A stretch of DNA of 54,895 bases from UBA11524 sp964383815 (GCA_964383815.1 CAYLIC010000010.1:1-54895); one strand, 5' to 3'. Positions 31,884 through 39,989 are shown, numbered from the stretch's first letter. Made by a program: numbers and translations. The notes: generated from the sequence alone by a model not told the origin.

Positions 31884-32648
31884 TTACACGTTTCGCTCGT
31901 AAATCAGCCGCAGGCCCTTCAGGGTCAGAAGGCCGTCCAGCTTGTCGATGGCGTGGCTCTCCTCGGCAATCATCACCGCCATGCCGCCGGTGGCGACAAC
32001 GGTGGCCTCGCAGCCCAGCTCCTGCTTGATTTTCCGCACAATGTTCCGCACCAGGCCCACATAGCCGTAAAACATGCCGCTTTGCAGGTTGGTCAGGGTT
32101 GTGCGGCCGATAACATGCTCCGGGCGCGTCAGCTCAAACCTGGGGAGCTTGGCGGTGTTGTTCACCAGCGCCTCGGAGGACAGCTTGATGCCCGGGCAGA
32201 TGCACCCGCCCAGGAAGGCGCCGCCCTCGCCAACAACGCCAAAGGTGGTGGCTGTGCCGAAATCGATGAAAATGCAGGGTGCGCCGTATTCCTCATAGGC
32301 CGCAACCGCGTTGGCAATGCGGTCGCTGCCCAGCTCCCGGGGATTTTCATACTTAATGTTGATGCCGGTCTTAATGCCCGGCGCCACAAACATGGGCGTT
32401 TTGTGGAAGTAATTCTGGCACATGTGGTCGATGGTGAAATTGATGGTGGGCACCACGCTGGAGATGATGATGCCCTCCACCACGCCCATGTCCAGTCCGG
32501 CATGCTGGAACAGGGTCAGCAGCTTTACGCCGTATTCGTCCGAGGTACAGGTGATGTCCGTGGACAGGCGCCAGTACTGCACCATGTCCGCGCCCTCAAA
32601 CAGGGCGGTTTTGATGTTGGTATTGCCAATGTCCAGGGTCAGGATCAT
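31884..32648 (-). CDS. coaX: Type III pantothenate kinase
   Basis: A 254-residue CoaX, which phosphorylates pantothenate in the first step of coenzyme A synthesis and is not feedback-inhibited by CoA. ASKHA-fold motifs are present: MILTLDIGNTNIKTALFEG (residues 1-19; Asp6 binds phosphate), ELGSDRIANAVAAYEEYG with the catalytic-region Asp, FIDFGTATTFGVV and GGCICPGIKLSSEAL. Length is normal. ATG at 32648 has GGAGG. It lies 18 bp after an ECF-type S component, which fits vitamin uptake feeding the kinase. Confidence 0.96.
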   Translation of the reverse strand: MILTLDIGNTNIKTALFEGADMVQYWRLSTDITCTSDEYGVKLLTLFQHAGLDMGVVEGIIISSVVPTINFTIDHMCQNYFHKTPMFVAPGIKTGINIKYENPRELGSDRIANAVAAYEEYGAPCIFIDFGTATTFGVVGEGGAFLGGCICPGIKLSSEALVNNTAKLPRFELTRPEHVIGRTTLTNLQSGMFYGYVGLVRNIVRKIKQELGCEATVVATGGMAVMIAEESHAIDKLDGLLTLKGLRLIYERNV

Positions 32649-32666
32649 GCGGAAGAACCTCCGGTT

Positions 32667-33230
32667 TTATTTGCGGATACGCTTCAGGGCCGTCAGGATG
32701 GGTGGCACAACAATGCCCGCCACAGCCGCCTCGCAGGAGCCGGCAATCAGCGCCGTGCCGCCGATGAGCCCCAGCACCGCCGTGGTGTCCAGGCCGCAGA
32801 GCACATAGAACAGCAGCATCAGTCCCAGGTAAAGAACGGTGTTGGTCAGGCTGCCTGCCACAGCAGCCACCGTGGCGGAGAGATACGGCTTTGCCCTGTT
32901 CAGCAGCGCATAGACACCGCAGGCCGCCAGCGGCACGCACAGGCGCGGCAGAATGCTCATCACTGCCACCGCCAGGGGAGAGGCGCCCATCAGCGTGGAA
33001 ACAAGGGCGCTGGGCTTGATAAGCGCGGAGATGAAGCTGGTCAGCCCAAAGGCCAGGCCCAGGATCAGCCCATTGCGCCAGCCCATGTGCAGGGTGCCCA
33101 CCAGCACCGGCACACACAGGATGGTCACATTGATGAACCCCAGGGGAATCAGCCCCAGGGGCGTGAACCCCAGCAGCACAATCAGCGCCACAAGCAGCGC
33201 CAGCAGCACAAGGTCTTTCAGGTTTTTCAT
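32667..33230 (-). CDS. ECF transporter S component, probably pantothenate (PanT-like)
   Basis: A 187-residue membrane protein with about six hydrophobic segments, of the energy-coupling factor transporter substrate-binding (S) class. The early segment LVALIVLLGFTPLGLIPLGF and VGTLHMGWRNGLILGLAFGL resemble PanT-like S components; the Ala motif used to dock the shared EcfT lies in the first helix. The specific substrate is inferred from the downstream coaX gene. ATG at 33230 has CGGAGGT; the longer frame adds 14 residues without a site. The EcfA/EcfT subunits are not in this window. Confidence 0.82.
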   Translation of the reverse strand: MKNLKDLVLLALLVALIVLLGFTPLGLIPLGFINVTILCVPVLVGTLHMGWRNGLILGLAFGLTSFISALIKPSALVSTLMGASPLAVAVMSILPRLCVPLAACGVYALLNRAKPYLSATVAAVAGSLTNTVLYLGLMLLFYVLCGLDTTAVLGLIGGTALIAGSCEAAVAGIVVPPILTALKRIRK

Positions 33231-33344
33231 GATGTTACCTCCGTTCAGGCTCCACGGGGATGCCCTACGCAATATGGATTGCCGCAGGCGCCATGCCCCG
33301 TCCGGGGCGGAAGGCTCCCGGCGGCGGCGGATGCAGCTGCCACC

Positions 33345-33373
33345 ATTATACCCGGGCCGGGGCGAATTGTAAA
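33345..33373 (-). promoter_or_regulatory. Promoter of the panT-coaX-hom operon
   Basis: Minus strand: TTTACA (33368-33373), 17-bp spacer, TATAAT (33345-33350). The -35 box follows directly on the T tract of the MATE terminator (33375-33406), so the terminator insulates this operon from MATE transcription. The leader is about 108 nt and shows no known riboswitch. Confidence 0.85.
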
Positions 33374-33374
33374 G

Positions 33375-33406
33375 AAAAAAGGCCCTGCGAATCCCATCGC
33401 AAGGCC
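33375..33406 (-). terminator. Terminator of the MATE gene
   Basis: Minus strand: GGCCTTGCGA (33397-33406) and TCGCAGGGCC (33381-33390) form a stem followed by TTTTTTC. It begins 17 bp after the MATE stop codon. Confidence 0.85.
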
Positions 33407-33422
33407 AAAAAGGATTGTTCTT

Positions 33423-34787
33423 TTACTGTCCAAGGGGCTTCAGCAGCTCCCTGTCGCATATGCGGTACAGGGCCAGGCAAATCACCAGGGACACCACCTC
33501 CGCAATGGGGAAGGCCCACCAGATGGCATTCAGGCCGCCCAGGGCTGAAAGAATCCATGCCGCAGGCAGCAGCACAATCAGCTGGCGGCACAGGCTCATA
33601 ATCAGGCTATAGCTGCCCTTGCCCACAGCCTGGAACACGGTGCTCAGGGTGATACCCACAGCCGCCAGAATGAAGCTGAGGGAGATGATGCGCAGGGCCG
33701 GCGCACCCAGGGTGGTCAGCTCGCTGGGGCCATTGGATTCAAACATGCCCAGCAGCAGCTCCGGCGCCAGCATAAACAGCAGCGTGCCGATGGCCATGAT
33801 AACGGCAGCGTACATCAGTGCCACCTTGATGGCGCTGTACACCCGGCGGCGGAGCCTGGCGCCATAGTTATAGCCCACAATGGGTACCATGCCGTTGCTC
33901 AGGCCGAAAACAGGCATGAACACAAAGGACTGCAGCTTGAAATACACGCCCAGCACGTTAACCGCAACAGCGCCATAGGCAATGAGAATCAGGTTCATCA
34001 GCACCGTCAGCACGGAAGAAATGGAGGCCATCACCGTGCTGGGCAGGCCCACAGTGAGGATGCTGCCCATCATGCGCGCCTTAGGCTTCCAGTCGTGCAG
34101 GTCCAGCTTCAGTTCCGGGTTCTTTTTCTGGTTCAGCACCAGGCCCAGCAGCGCACTGAAGATCTGCCCGATCACCGTGGCCCAGGCCGCACCGGCAATG
34201 CCCATGGCAGGCAGGCCGCACAGGCCGAAAATCATAATGGGATCCAGAATGATGTTCACCACCGCGCCTGAGAGCTGCACCACCATGGAGCACACCGTGT
34301 TGCCCGTGGCCTGGAGCATCCGCTCGAAGGTAATCGCCATAAACGAGCCCATGGACACCGCGCAGACGATGGTCAGGTAGGTTGTGCCCAGCTGCTGCAG
34401 CACCGCATCATCGGTGAAGAGGCGCATGAGCACCGGGGAAAGGAACAGGCCGATCAGGATGAACAGCCCGGAGGACAGTGCCTCCATCACAATGCCTGTC
34501 TTGGCGGCCTGAACGGCCTCGCCGTGGTTCTTCTCGCCCAGCTTGCGGGAAATCAGGCTGTTGATGCCAACGCCCAGGCCGGTGGACAGGGCAATCATCA
34601 GCTGCTGAATGGGAAAGGCCAGGTTCACCGCCGTCAGCGCATTGGCATCAAACTTTGCCACAAAAACCGAGTCCACCACATTGTACAGGGCCTGCACCAG
34701 CATGCTTACCATAATCGGCACAGAAACCTTGGGCACCAGCCGGCTCATGGGCATTTCGCCCAGCATCCGCGAACGTTCTTGCTGCAT
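33423..34787 (-). CDS. MATE family efflux transporter
   Basis: A 454-residue MATE (multidrug and toxic compound extrusion) family protein with 12 hydrophobic segments, which would export cationic drugs or metabolites in exchange for Na+ or H+. The start LGEMPMSRLVPKVSVPIMVS followed by MLVQALYNVVDSVFVAKF is the typical clostridial MATE N-terminus, and the second half repeats the pattern with LPSTVMASISSVLTVLMNL and FGLSNGMVPIVGYNYGAR. The exported substrate cannot be told. ATG at 34787 has AAGGAG. It is divergent from recA and has its own terminator. Confidence 0.93.
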   Translation of the reverse strand: MQQERSRMLGEMPMSRLVPKVSVPIMVSMLVQALYNVVDSVFVAKFDANALTAVNLAFPIQQLMIALSTGLGVGINSLISRKLGEKNHGEAVQAAKTGIVMEALSSGLFILIGLFLSPVLMRLFTDDAVLQQLGTTYLTIVCAVSMGSFMAITFERMLQATGNTVCSMVVQLSGAVVNIILDPIMIFGLCGLPAMGIAGAAWATVIGQIFSALLGLVLNQKKNPELKLDLHDWKPKARMMGSILTVGLPSTVMASISSVLTVLMNLILIAYGAVAVNVLGVYFKLQSFVFMPVFGLSNGMVPIVGYNYGARLRRRVYSAIKVALMYAAVIMAIGTLLFMLAPELLLGMFESNGPSELTTLGAPALRIISLSFILAAVGITLSTVFQAVGKGSYSLIMSLCRQLIVLLPAAWILSALGGLNAIWWAFPIAEVVSLVICLALYRICDRELLKPLGQ

Positions 34788-34828
34788 AGGTAATCTCCTT
34801 CAAAAAAATCTGTCGTGTACAAAAATAT

Positions 34829-34857
34829 ATGATAGCAAATCAGCCGCGTGCCGTCAA
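34829..34857 (-). promoter_or_regulatory. Promoter of the MATE gene
   Basis: Minus strand: TTGACG (34852-34857), 17-bp spacer, TATCAT (34829-34834), 42 bp upstream of the start codon. Confidence 0.8.
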
Positions 34858-34913
34858 TCGTTTTTCAGGATTTAGGTGGATTTATTATTGTAGATTTTTT
34901 CCCGGTGTTCCCC

Positions 34914-34942
34914 TTGCAAATGCCTGCCAGGCATGGTACGAT
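34914..34942 (+). promoter_or_regulatory. Promoter of recA
   Basis: TTGCAA (34914-34919), 17-bp spacer, TACGAT (34937-34942). No canonical clostridial LexA box (GAAC-4-GTTC) is visible between 34860 and 34972. Confidence 0.6.
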
Positions 34943-34972
34943 AAGGCTATCAGCTGAAAGGATGTGTACGTT

Positions 34973-36106
34973 ATGGCAACGAAGAAGGCTGCTAAGCCTG
35001 ATAAGGCCGCTCCCGTGAAGGATGGCGCCCAGGCGGAAAAGCTCAAGGCGCTGGAGCATGCCCTGGCAGACCTGGATAAACAGTTTGGCAAAGGCTCCGT
35101 GATGAAGCTGGGCGAAACCAGCACCCAGAATATCGAGGTGATTCCCACCGGCTGCCTGACCCTGGATGCAGCGCTGGGTGTGGGCGGCATTCCCCGGGGG
35201 CGCATTGTGGAGATTTATGGCCCGGAATCCTCCGGCAAAACCACCGTGGCCCTGCACATTGTGGCGGAGGCCCAGAAGGCTGGCGGCATTGCGGCCTTTG
35301 TGGATGCGGAGCACGCCCTGGACCCTGTTTACGCCAGGAAGCTGGGCGTGAATATCGATGAGCTGTATGTTTCCCAGCCCGACACCGGCGAGCAGGCGCT
35401 GGAAATTGCCGAGGCGCTGGTGCGCTCCGGCGCGCTGGACGTGGTGGTGATCGACTCCGTGGCCGCCCTGGTGCCCAAGGCGGAAATCGACGGTGAAATG
35501 GGAGACAGCTTTGTGGGCCTCCAGGCCCGGCTGATGAGCCAGGCGCTGCGCAAGCTGGCAGGCATCATCAGCAAAACCGGTTGCGTGGCGGTGTTTATCA
35601 ACCAGCTGCGGGAGAAGGTTGGCGTAATGTACGGCAACCCGGAAACCACACCCGGCGGCCGGGCGCTGAAGTTTTACGCCTCCGTGCGGCTGGATGTGCG
35701 CCGGGGTGAGCAGCTGAAGAACGGCACCACCGTGGTGGGCAACCACACCAAGGTGAAGGTGGTGAAAAACAAGGTGGCGCCGCCCTTCCGCGTGGCGGAG
35801 TTTGACATTGTATACGGCGAGGGCATCTCCAGGGAAGGCACCCTGCTGGATATGGCTGTGGAGCGCGACATCATCCACAAGAGCGGCGCGTGGTTCTCCT
35901 ACAAGGATCAGCGCATTGGTCAGGGCCGGGAGAACACCCGCCTGTTCCTGCGGGACAACCCGGAGATTACCGGCGAGATTGACGCCCTGCTCCGCAAGGA
36001 GCTGTTTTCTGACCCTGCTCCCGCTGACGAGGCTGCCATGCAGCAGCAGGCCGAGGAGGAAGAGGACGACCTTGCGCTCCTGGAGGAGGAGCTTGCCGAC
36101 GAGTAA
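34973..36106 (+). CDS. recA: Recombinase RecA
   Basis: A 377-residue RecA, which forms nucleoprotein filaments for homologous recombination and SOS induction. After a lysine/alanine-rich N-terminus come LEHALADLDKQFGKGSVMKL, the Walker A GPESSGKTTVALHIVAEAQK, YVSQPDTGEQALEIAEALVR, Walker B VVVIDSVAALVPKAEIDGEM, the loop region MSQALRKLAG and INQLREKVGVMYGNPETTPG, ending in an acidic tail (EEEEDDLALLEEELADE). ATG at 34973 has AAAGGA about 10 bases upstream; a GTG three codons earlier has poor spacing. It is monocistronic with its own terminator. Confidence 0.98.
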   Translation: MATKKAAKPDKAAPVKDGAQAEKLKALEHALADLDKQFGKGSVMKLGETSTQNIEVIPTGCLTLDAALGVGGIPRGRIVEIYGPESSGKTTVALHIVAEAQKAGGIAAFVDAEHALDPVYARKLGVNIDELYVSQPDTGEQALEIAEALVRSGALDVVVIDSVAALVPKAEIDGEMGDSFVGLQARLMSQALRKLAGIISKTGCVAVFINQLREKVGVMYGNPETTPGGRALKFYASVRLDVRRGEQLKNGTTVVGNHTKVKVVKNKVAPPFRVAEFDIVYGEGISREGTLLDMAVERDIIHKSGAWFSYKDQRIGQGRENTRLFLRDNPEITGEIDALLRKELFSDPAPADEAAMQQQAEEEEDDLALLEEELADE

Positions 36107-36115
36107 CAGCAAACT

Positions 36116-36154
36116 GGCGCCATGCCTTCACAAGAAAGCATGGCGCCTTTTTTT
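36116..36154 (+). terminator. Terminator of recA
   Basis: GGCGCCATGC (36116-36125) pairs with GCATGGCGCC (36138-36147), followed by TTTTTTTG. Confidence 0.92.
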
Positions 36155-36192
36155 GTCTGGCTTTTCCTTGATGGAAGGGTTGCCGCCTGGGG

Positions 36193-38040
36193 TCAGTTGC
36201 CCTTGGCGTTGTTGGAGTAGAGCTTCTTCAGGGTTTCGTTGCCGGCGGTACCGTCAACGGAGAGGCCGTTGTTCCGCTGGAAGGCTTTCACCGCGGCGGT
36301 GGTAGCGGAATCATACACGCCGGTCACATCCGCCAGGTAGCCCATTTGCACCAGGCATTCCTGCATTTCCACCACGTCGCTGCCCTTGCTGCCTTCCCGC
36401 AGGGTTTCATACTCGCTGGTGGCGGCAGCGGCAGCCTTGGCGGAGGAGGAGTACAGCTTTTGCAGGGTCTTGTTGCCGGCAACGCCGTCCACAGGGGAGA
36501 TGTTGTTCTGAATCTGGAAGGCGCGCACGGCATCGCTGGTGGTGGAGCCGTAGTCGCTGTCCAGCCTGCCATCGTAGTAGCCCAGCTCGTACAGGGCGTA
36601 TTGCAGGTTTTTCACGGCGGAACCGGTGTCGCCTTCCCGCAGGGTGGCATAGGTAATGGAGGAGCTGGTGCCGTACAGGGCGCGCTGGGTGCTGGGCCCG
36701 GCGGCGCCGTCCACCGTCAGGTCATTGGCGCGCTGGAAGGCCTGCACCGCGCTGGTGGTGCCGGAGCCAAAGCTCCCATCCACCGAGCCGGAGTAGTAGC
36801 CCAGCTTCTTCAGGGCCTGCTGCAGCTTGCGCACTGCCTCGCCCTCGGAGCCTTCCCGCAGCACCACATAGCCGGTGGAGGAAACCTCGCTGTCGTCGTC
36901 CTCTTTGGTGCTGCTTTCCTTCTTCTGCTCCTCGGCATAGAGCTTGTTCAGGGTGGCGGTACCGGCCTTGCCATCGGCGGTCAGGCCGTTGTTCCGCTGG
37001 AAGGCAATCACCGCCGTCTTGGTGGCGGAGCCAAAGTCCCCATCCACAGAGCCGGACAGGTAGCCCAGGGTCTTCAGGCGGGACTGCAGGGCACGCACGG
37101 CGCTGCCGCTCATGCCCTCCTCCAGGGTTTCGCCAATGGAGGAGGCAGGGGTGGTGCTCTTCTTTGCGGAGGAGGAATACAGCTTCTCCAGGGTATCGGG
37201 GCCGGCAATGCCGTCCGCCCACAGGCCGGACTTCTTCTGGAAGGCCTGGACAGCCGCCTGGGTGGCGCCGCCATACTCGCCGTCCGCCTTGCCGGACAGC
37301 CAGCCCAGGGAGATCAGCCGCTGCTGCAGGGTTTTCACCTTGCTGCCGGAGGAGCCCTCCTGCAGGTACACATTTTCCACCTTGGGGGTTGCAGTGGGCC
37401 TGGGGGTGTTGGTGATGGTAGGCTTCTTGGTTACGGTGGCGGGCTTGCCGGTGTTGGCAACGGCGCTGTTGCTGTTCAGCTTGTTCAGGGTGCCCTTGCC
37501 CACCACGCCATCGGCAGTCAGCCCGTTGGCCTTCTGGAAGGCCTTCACCGCCGCCTCGGTGGCATCACCAAAGTCCCCGTCGGCAGAGCCGGACAGGTAG
37601 CCCAGGGTCTTCAGGCGCTGCTGCACCTGGCGCACCTCCGTGCCGGAGGCGCCCTTTCTCAGGGTGGAGGCAGTGGGCGCAGGGGTGTCTGTGGGCTGCT
37701 GGGTTACCACGGCAATGGTGTTGGCAGGCCGGTTGGTGGTGATTTCAATGGTGGTTCCGGCGCCGGGTGCAGTGGTAGCAGGGTCGCTGCCCCAGTTGTC
37801 CCAGTTCACGGTAGGCTGGCTGGGGGCCTGCGTGGGTGTGGCTGTGGGCACAGCTGTGGAGGGCGCCGCCGTGTCGAAGGTGTCGAAGGGCAGGTTGTTG
37901 CCGCCCACTGTCATGTGCTCGGTTCCGGAGGCAATTTCATCCGGCGGGATGTAGCAGCCGGTCAGTGTCAGGCACAGGGCCACAGCGCCCACCAGGGCCG
38001 CACCCTTGCCAAAGCGCTTTCCATTCCATTCATGCTTCAT
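36193..38040 (-). CDS. Lipoprotein with six peptidoglycan-binding repeats
   Basis: A 615-residue surface lipoprotein. The N-terminus has a signal ending in the lipobox LTLTGC, then a Thr/Pro-rich spacer to about residue 115. Six PG_binding_1 domains of about 63 residues follow (starting LRKGASGTEVRQVQQRLKTL, LQEGSSGSKVKTLQQRLISL, LEEGMSGSAVRALQSRLKTL, LREGSEGEAVRKLQQALKKL, LREGDTGSAVKNLQYALYEL and LREGSKGSDVVEMQECLVQM), joined by Ser/Thr/Lys linkers. No catalytic domain is present, so it probably tethers the membrane to the cell wall. ATG at 38040 has GGGAGG about 9 bases upstream; an upstream ATG (38058) lacks one. Confidence 0.88.
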   Translation of the reverse strand: MKHEWNGKRFGKGAALVGAVALCLTLTGCYIPPDEIASGTEHMTVGGNNLPFDTFDTAAPSTAVPTATPTQAPSQPTVNWDNWGSDPATTAPGAGTTIEITTNRPANTIAVVTQQPTDTPAPTASTLRKGASGTEVRQVQQRLKTLGYLSGSADGDFGDATEAAVKAFQKANGLTADGVVGKGTLNKLNSNSAVANTGKPATVTKKPTITNTPRPTATPKVENVYLQEGSSGSKVKTLQQRLISLGWLSGKADGEYGGATQAAVQAFQKKSGLWADGIAGPDTLEKLYSSSAKKSTTPASSIGETLEEGMSGSAVRALQSRLKTLGYLSGSVDGDFGSATKTAVIAFQRNNGLTADGKAGTATLNKLYAEEQKKESSTKEDDDSEVSSTGYVVLREGSEGEAVRKLQQALKKLGYYSGSVDGSFGSGTTSAVQAFQRANDLTVDGAAGPSTQRALYGTSSSITYATLREGDTGSAVKNLQYALYELGYYDGRLDSDYGSTTSDAVRAFQIQNNISPVDGVAGNKTLQKLYSSSAKAAAAATSEYETLREGSKGSDVVEMQECLVQMGYLADVTGVYDSATTAAVKAFQRNNGLSVDGTAGNETLKKLYSNNAKGN

Positions 38041-38084
38041 ATCGCAAAAACCTCCCATGGGTGAAGCTACATAGGTACGCTCCT

Positions 38085-38114
38085 ATTGTACATTGAAACC
38101 ACCCCTCCTGGCAA
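38085..38114 (-). promoter_or_regulatory. Promoter of the peptidoglycan-binding lipoprotein gene
   Basis: Minus strand: TTGCCA (38109-38114), 18-bp spacer, TACAAT (38085-38090), 45 bp upstream of the start codon. Confidence 0.6.
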
Positions 38115-38289
38115 GCGCTAATTTCCACCTTTTGTGCCGGGGGATGTCGGGAGCAAAACTGTTTACACTTATGACAACGAGATTCACCGGGCATTTGTTC
38201 CCGCCCAGGCAGGAAAAATACATTCTGTGGCGAAAGCATAAGAGGAGCGCCTGCAAAAGCGCAGGCAAAATATGTCCGAGGTGAAAGAA

Positions 38290-39129
38290 ATGTCTGAATG
38301 CACGCACGATTGTTCTACCTGCCAGAACAAGTGCTCCTCCGCTGCCCCTGAGAGCCTGCTGGCTCCCCAGAACCCGGGCAGCCGGGTGAAGAAGGTGATT
38401 GGCGTTGTGTCCGGCAAGGGTGGCGTGGGCAAGAGCCTGGTAACCGGCCTGCTGGCAACCCTGACGGCCCGGAACGGCCATTCCGTTGCCGTCCTGGATG
38501 CGGACATCACCGGGCCTTCCATCCCGAAAATGTTTGGCGTAACGGAAAAGGCCATGGGCTGCGACGAGGGCATCTTCCCCGCCGTGACCAAGACCGGCAT
38601 CCGCCTGATGAGCGTGAACCTGCTGCTGGAAAATGATACCGACCCGGTCATCTGGCGCGGCAGCCTGATTGCCGGCACGGTGAAGCAGTTCTGGTCGGAC
38701 GTGATCTGGGGCGATGTGGACTTCATGTTTGTGGATATGCCTCCGGGAACCGGCGATGTGCCGCTGACGGTTTTCCAGTCCCTGCCGGTGGACGGCATCA
38801 TCATCGTTGCCAGCCCCCAGGAGCTGGTGGGCATGATTGTCGAAAAGGCCGTGAACATGGCGAAGATGATGAACATCCCCGTGCTGGGCCTGGTGGAGAA
38901 CATGTCCTACATCAAATGCCCGGACTGCGACAGGAGGATCTACCCCTTTGGCGAAGGCAAAACCCTGGCTGTTGCCCAGGCCCACGCCATTCCCCTGCTG
39001 GCCCAGCTGCCCATTGAGCCAACCCTGGCCAAGGCCTGTGACACCGGCCTGGTGGAGCTGTTCAACGAGAACTGGCTGGACGGCGCCGTGACCGTGGTGG
39101 AAAACTGCCCGGTGATTGAGCACAAGTAA
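38290..39129 (+). CDS. Mrp/NBP35-type Fe-S cluster carrier ATPase, copy 1
   Basis: A 279-residue P-loop ATPase of the Mrp/NBP35 (ApbC) family that binds and transfers [4Fe-4S] clusters to apo-enzymes. The N-terminal Cys cluster is CTHDCSTCQNKCSS, the deviant Walker A is VVSGKGGVGKSLVTGLLATL, then VLDADITGPSIPKMFGV, the switch region FVDMPPGTGDVPLTVFQSLP and the CPDC motif (IKCPDCDRRIYPFGEG) that binds the bridging cluster. I start at ATG 38290 because GAGGTG lies 6 bases upstream and it aligns with the paralogue at 47245; the upstream ATG (38272) lacks a site. Confidence 0.92.
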   Translation: MSECTHDCSTCQNKCSSAAPESLLAPQNPGSRVKKVIGVVSGKGGVGKSLVTGLLATLTARNGHSVAVLDADITGPSIPKMFGVTEKAMGCDEGIFPAVTKTGIRLMSVNLLLENDTDPVIWRGSLIAGTVKQFWSDVIWGDVDFMFVDMPPGTGDVPLTVFQSLPVDGIIIVASPQELVGMIVEKAVNMAKMMNIPVLGLVENMSYIKCPDCDRRIYPFGEGKTLAVAQAHAIPLLAQLPIEPTLAKACDTGLVELFNENWLDGAVTVVENCPVIEHK

Positions 39130-39134
39130 AACAC

Positions 39135-39163
39135 AAGGCTGTAAGCAACGCGCTTGCAGCCTT
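39135..39163 (+). terminator. Hairpin after mrp copy 1
   Basis: AAGGCTG(39135-39141) and CAGCCTT (39157-39163) pair, with further pairing inside (AGC/GCT). It has no T tract and lies 12 bp upstream of a stronger terminator. Confidence 0.5.
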
Positions 39164-39173
39164 CAGACTGTCA

Positions 39174-39204
39174 AAAACCTCCGGGAGGTGTCGGAGGTTT
39201 TTTG
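39174..39204 (+). terminator. Terminator of mrp copy 1
   Basis: AAACCTCC and GGAGGTTT (39175-39182 and 39193-39200) form a stem with T-rich tail TTTTTTG; the flanks extend the pairing to CTGTCA/TGACAG. Confidence 0.8.
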
Positions 39205-39257
39205 ACAGGCTGTGCCGCCCTGCGCAATGCAGAGCGGCTTGTATTTTTTTCTGGGCG

Positions 39258-39347
39258 TTACTTGTAGTCGTGACCACACCTGGCACAGAAGAGCAAACCG
39301 TTGCTTATTTCAGCACCGCATTCAGGACATTTTCTCCCGCCTGACAT
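39258..39347 (-). pseudogene. Detached zinc-ribbon, 3' part of a disrupted gene
   Basis: A 29-codon frame encodes MSGGRKCPECGAEISNGLLF and CARCGHDYK, a complete double-CxxC zinc ribbon ending in a normal stop. It is in the same frame as the membrane-protein gene ending at 39426 but separated by two stop codons. The stretch between them (39361-39425) reads as an Ala/Pro/Lys-rich linker only in another frame. It is most likely the C-terminal domain of that gene, cut off by two frameshifts. An AGAGGAGG sits directly before the ATG, so separate translation is possible. Confidence 0.55.
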
Positions 39348-39425
39348 GCCCTCCTCTTAGGGGAAGGCGTACCCTCCTCCGCCGCAGCCGCCTTCTGCGC
39401 CGGTGCTGGCGTGCGCGTTGCAGCG

Positions 39426-39707
39426 TCACTTCGTATTCAGCGTGTTAACGGTCCTCTCCAGACTTCTCAATTTGGCAATAATGGTCTCCTGCTGTTCAAG
39501 ATGCTTGCCAAAGCCGTATGTAAAAAACCCGCCGACCCAGCTACCCACGCAGCCGCCAATCAGCACCGCAAAACCAATGCCAACAGTTCGGTTATAGTAG
39601 CTGTTTTGCCCGAACAGAACAATCGCAATGATGACGGATGCAATCATGCCGAGAATGCTGGTTACATACGCCAGTCCCTTGATTTTTCCACCGATGTTGT
39701 TAAACAT
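39426..39707 (-). CDS. Small two-helix membrane protein, 3' end probably truncated by frameshift
   Basis: A 93-residue protein starting FNNIGGKIKGLAYVTSILGM, with two membrane segments (about residues 13-33 and 43-68) and a short helical tail. This resembles a Firmicutes family in which the membrane part is followed by a linker and a C-terminal zinc ribbon. Here the coding frame stops at 39428, but the linker continues in frame +1 (residues like TPAPAQKAAAAEEGTPSPKR) and the zinc ribbon reappears in the original frame at 39258-39347. ATG at 39707 has GGGGGAG upstream. It may still be expressed as the membrane part alone. Confidence 0.65.
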   Translation of the reverse strand: MFNNIGGKIKGLAYVTSILGMIASVIIAIVLFGQNSYYNRTVGIGFAVLIGGCVGSWVGGFFTYGFGKHLEQQETIIAKLRSLERTVNTLNTK

Positions 39708-39911
39708 AAAAAACTCCCCCCTTATTCTGTTCAATGCACCAAAAGTTGGCACATTCATCATACCACTTTCCTGTTTTTCTGTCAACCAGGGAGGGAGGCA
39801 AACATCGCTCGGGACGATATTTGGCTTTTGGTGTTGGGTGGCGGAGGGGTGCGCATGTATGCTCCCTCGTCACCGAGAAAGCGCGGCGCACGAAACGCAC
39901 ATAAAAATCGT

Positions 39912-39989
39912 ATTCTTAAGGGATGAAATCCATTAAGCAGGGTGCAGGGACAGCGTCCCCGCCGGGTTTCCAAAGGTCAGCGCCCTTTG
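39912..39989. repeat. Dispersed palindromic repeat, family A, copy 4
   Basis: Reads attcttaagggatgaaatcc and continues to ccgggtttccaaaggtcagc; it is the most complete copy and joins the half seen in copies 1 and 2 (CTTAAGGGATGAAATCC) with the half in copy 3 (GGGTTTCCAAAGG...CAGCGCCCTTT). It abuts the ClC channel stop codon. The rest of the 39708-39989 gap holds nothing recognisable. Confidence 0.65.

Noticed and set aside
34860..34972. LexA (SOS) box upstream of recA
   Set aside because: No GAAC-4-GTTC pattern is present. The GAACGTTC at about 34768-34775 lacks the 4-bp gap and is inside the MATE coding region.
36346..38064. 572-codon open frame on the plus strand opposite the peptidoglycan-binding lipoprotein
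   Set aside because: It is the antisense of a repeated gene with strong motifs; the apparent repeats in it only mirror the real ones.
38272..38289. Upstream start for mrp copy 1
   Set aside because: The ATG at 38272 has no ribosome binding site, while the ATG at 38290 has one and aligns with the start of copy 2.
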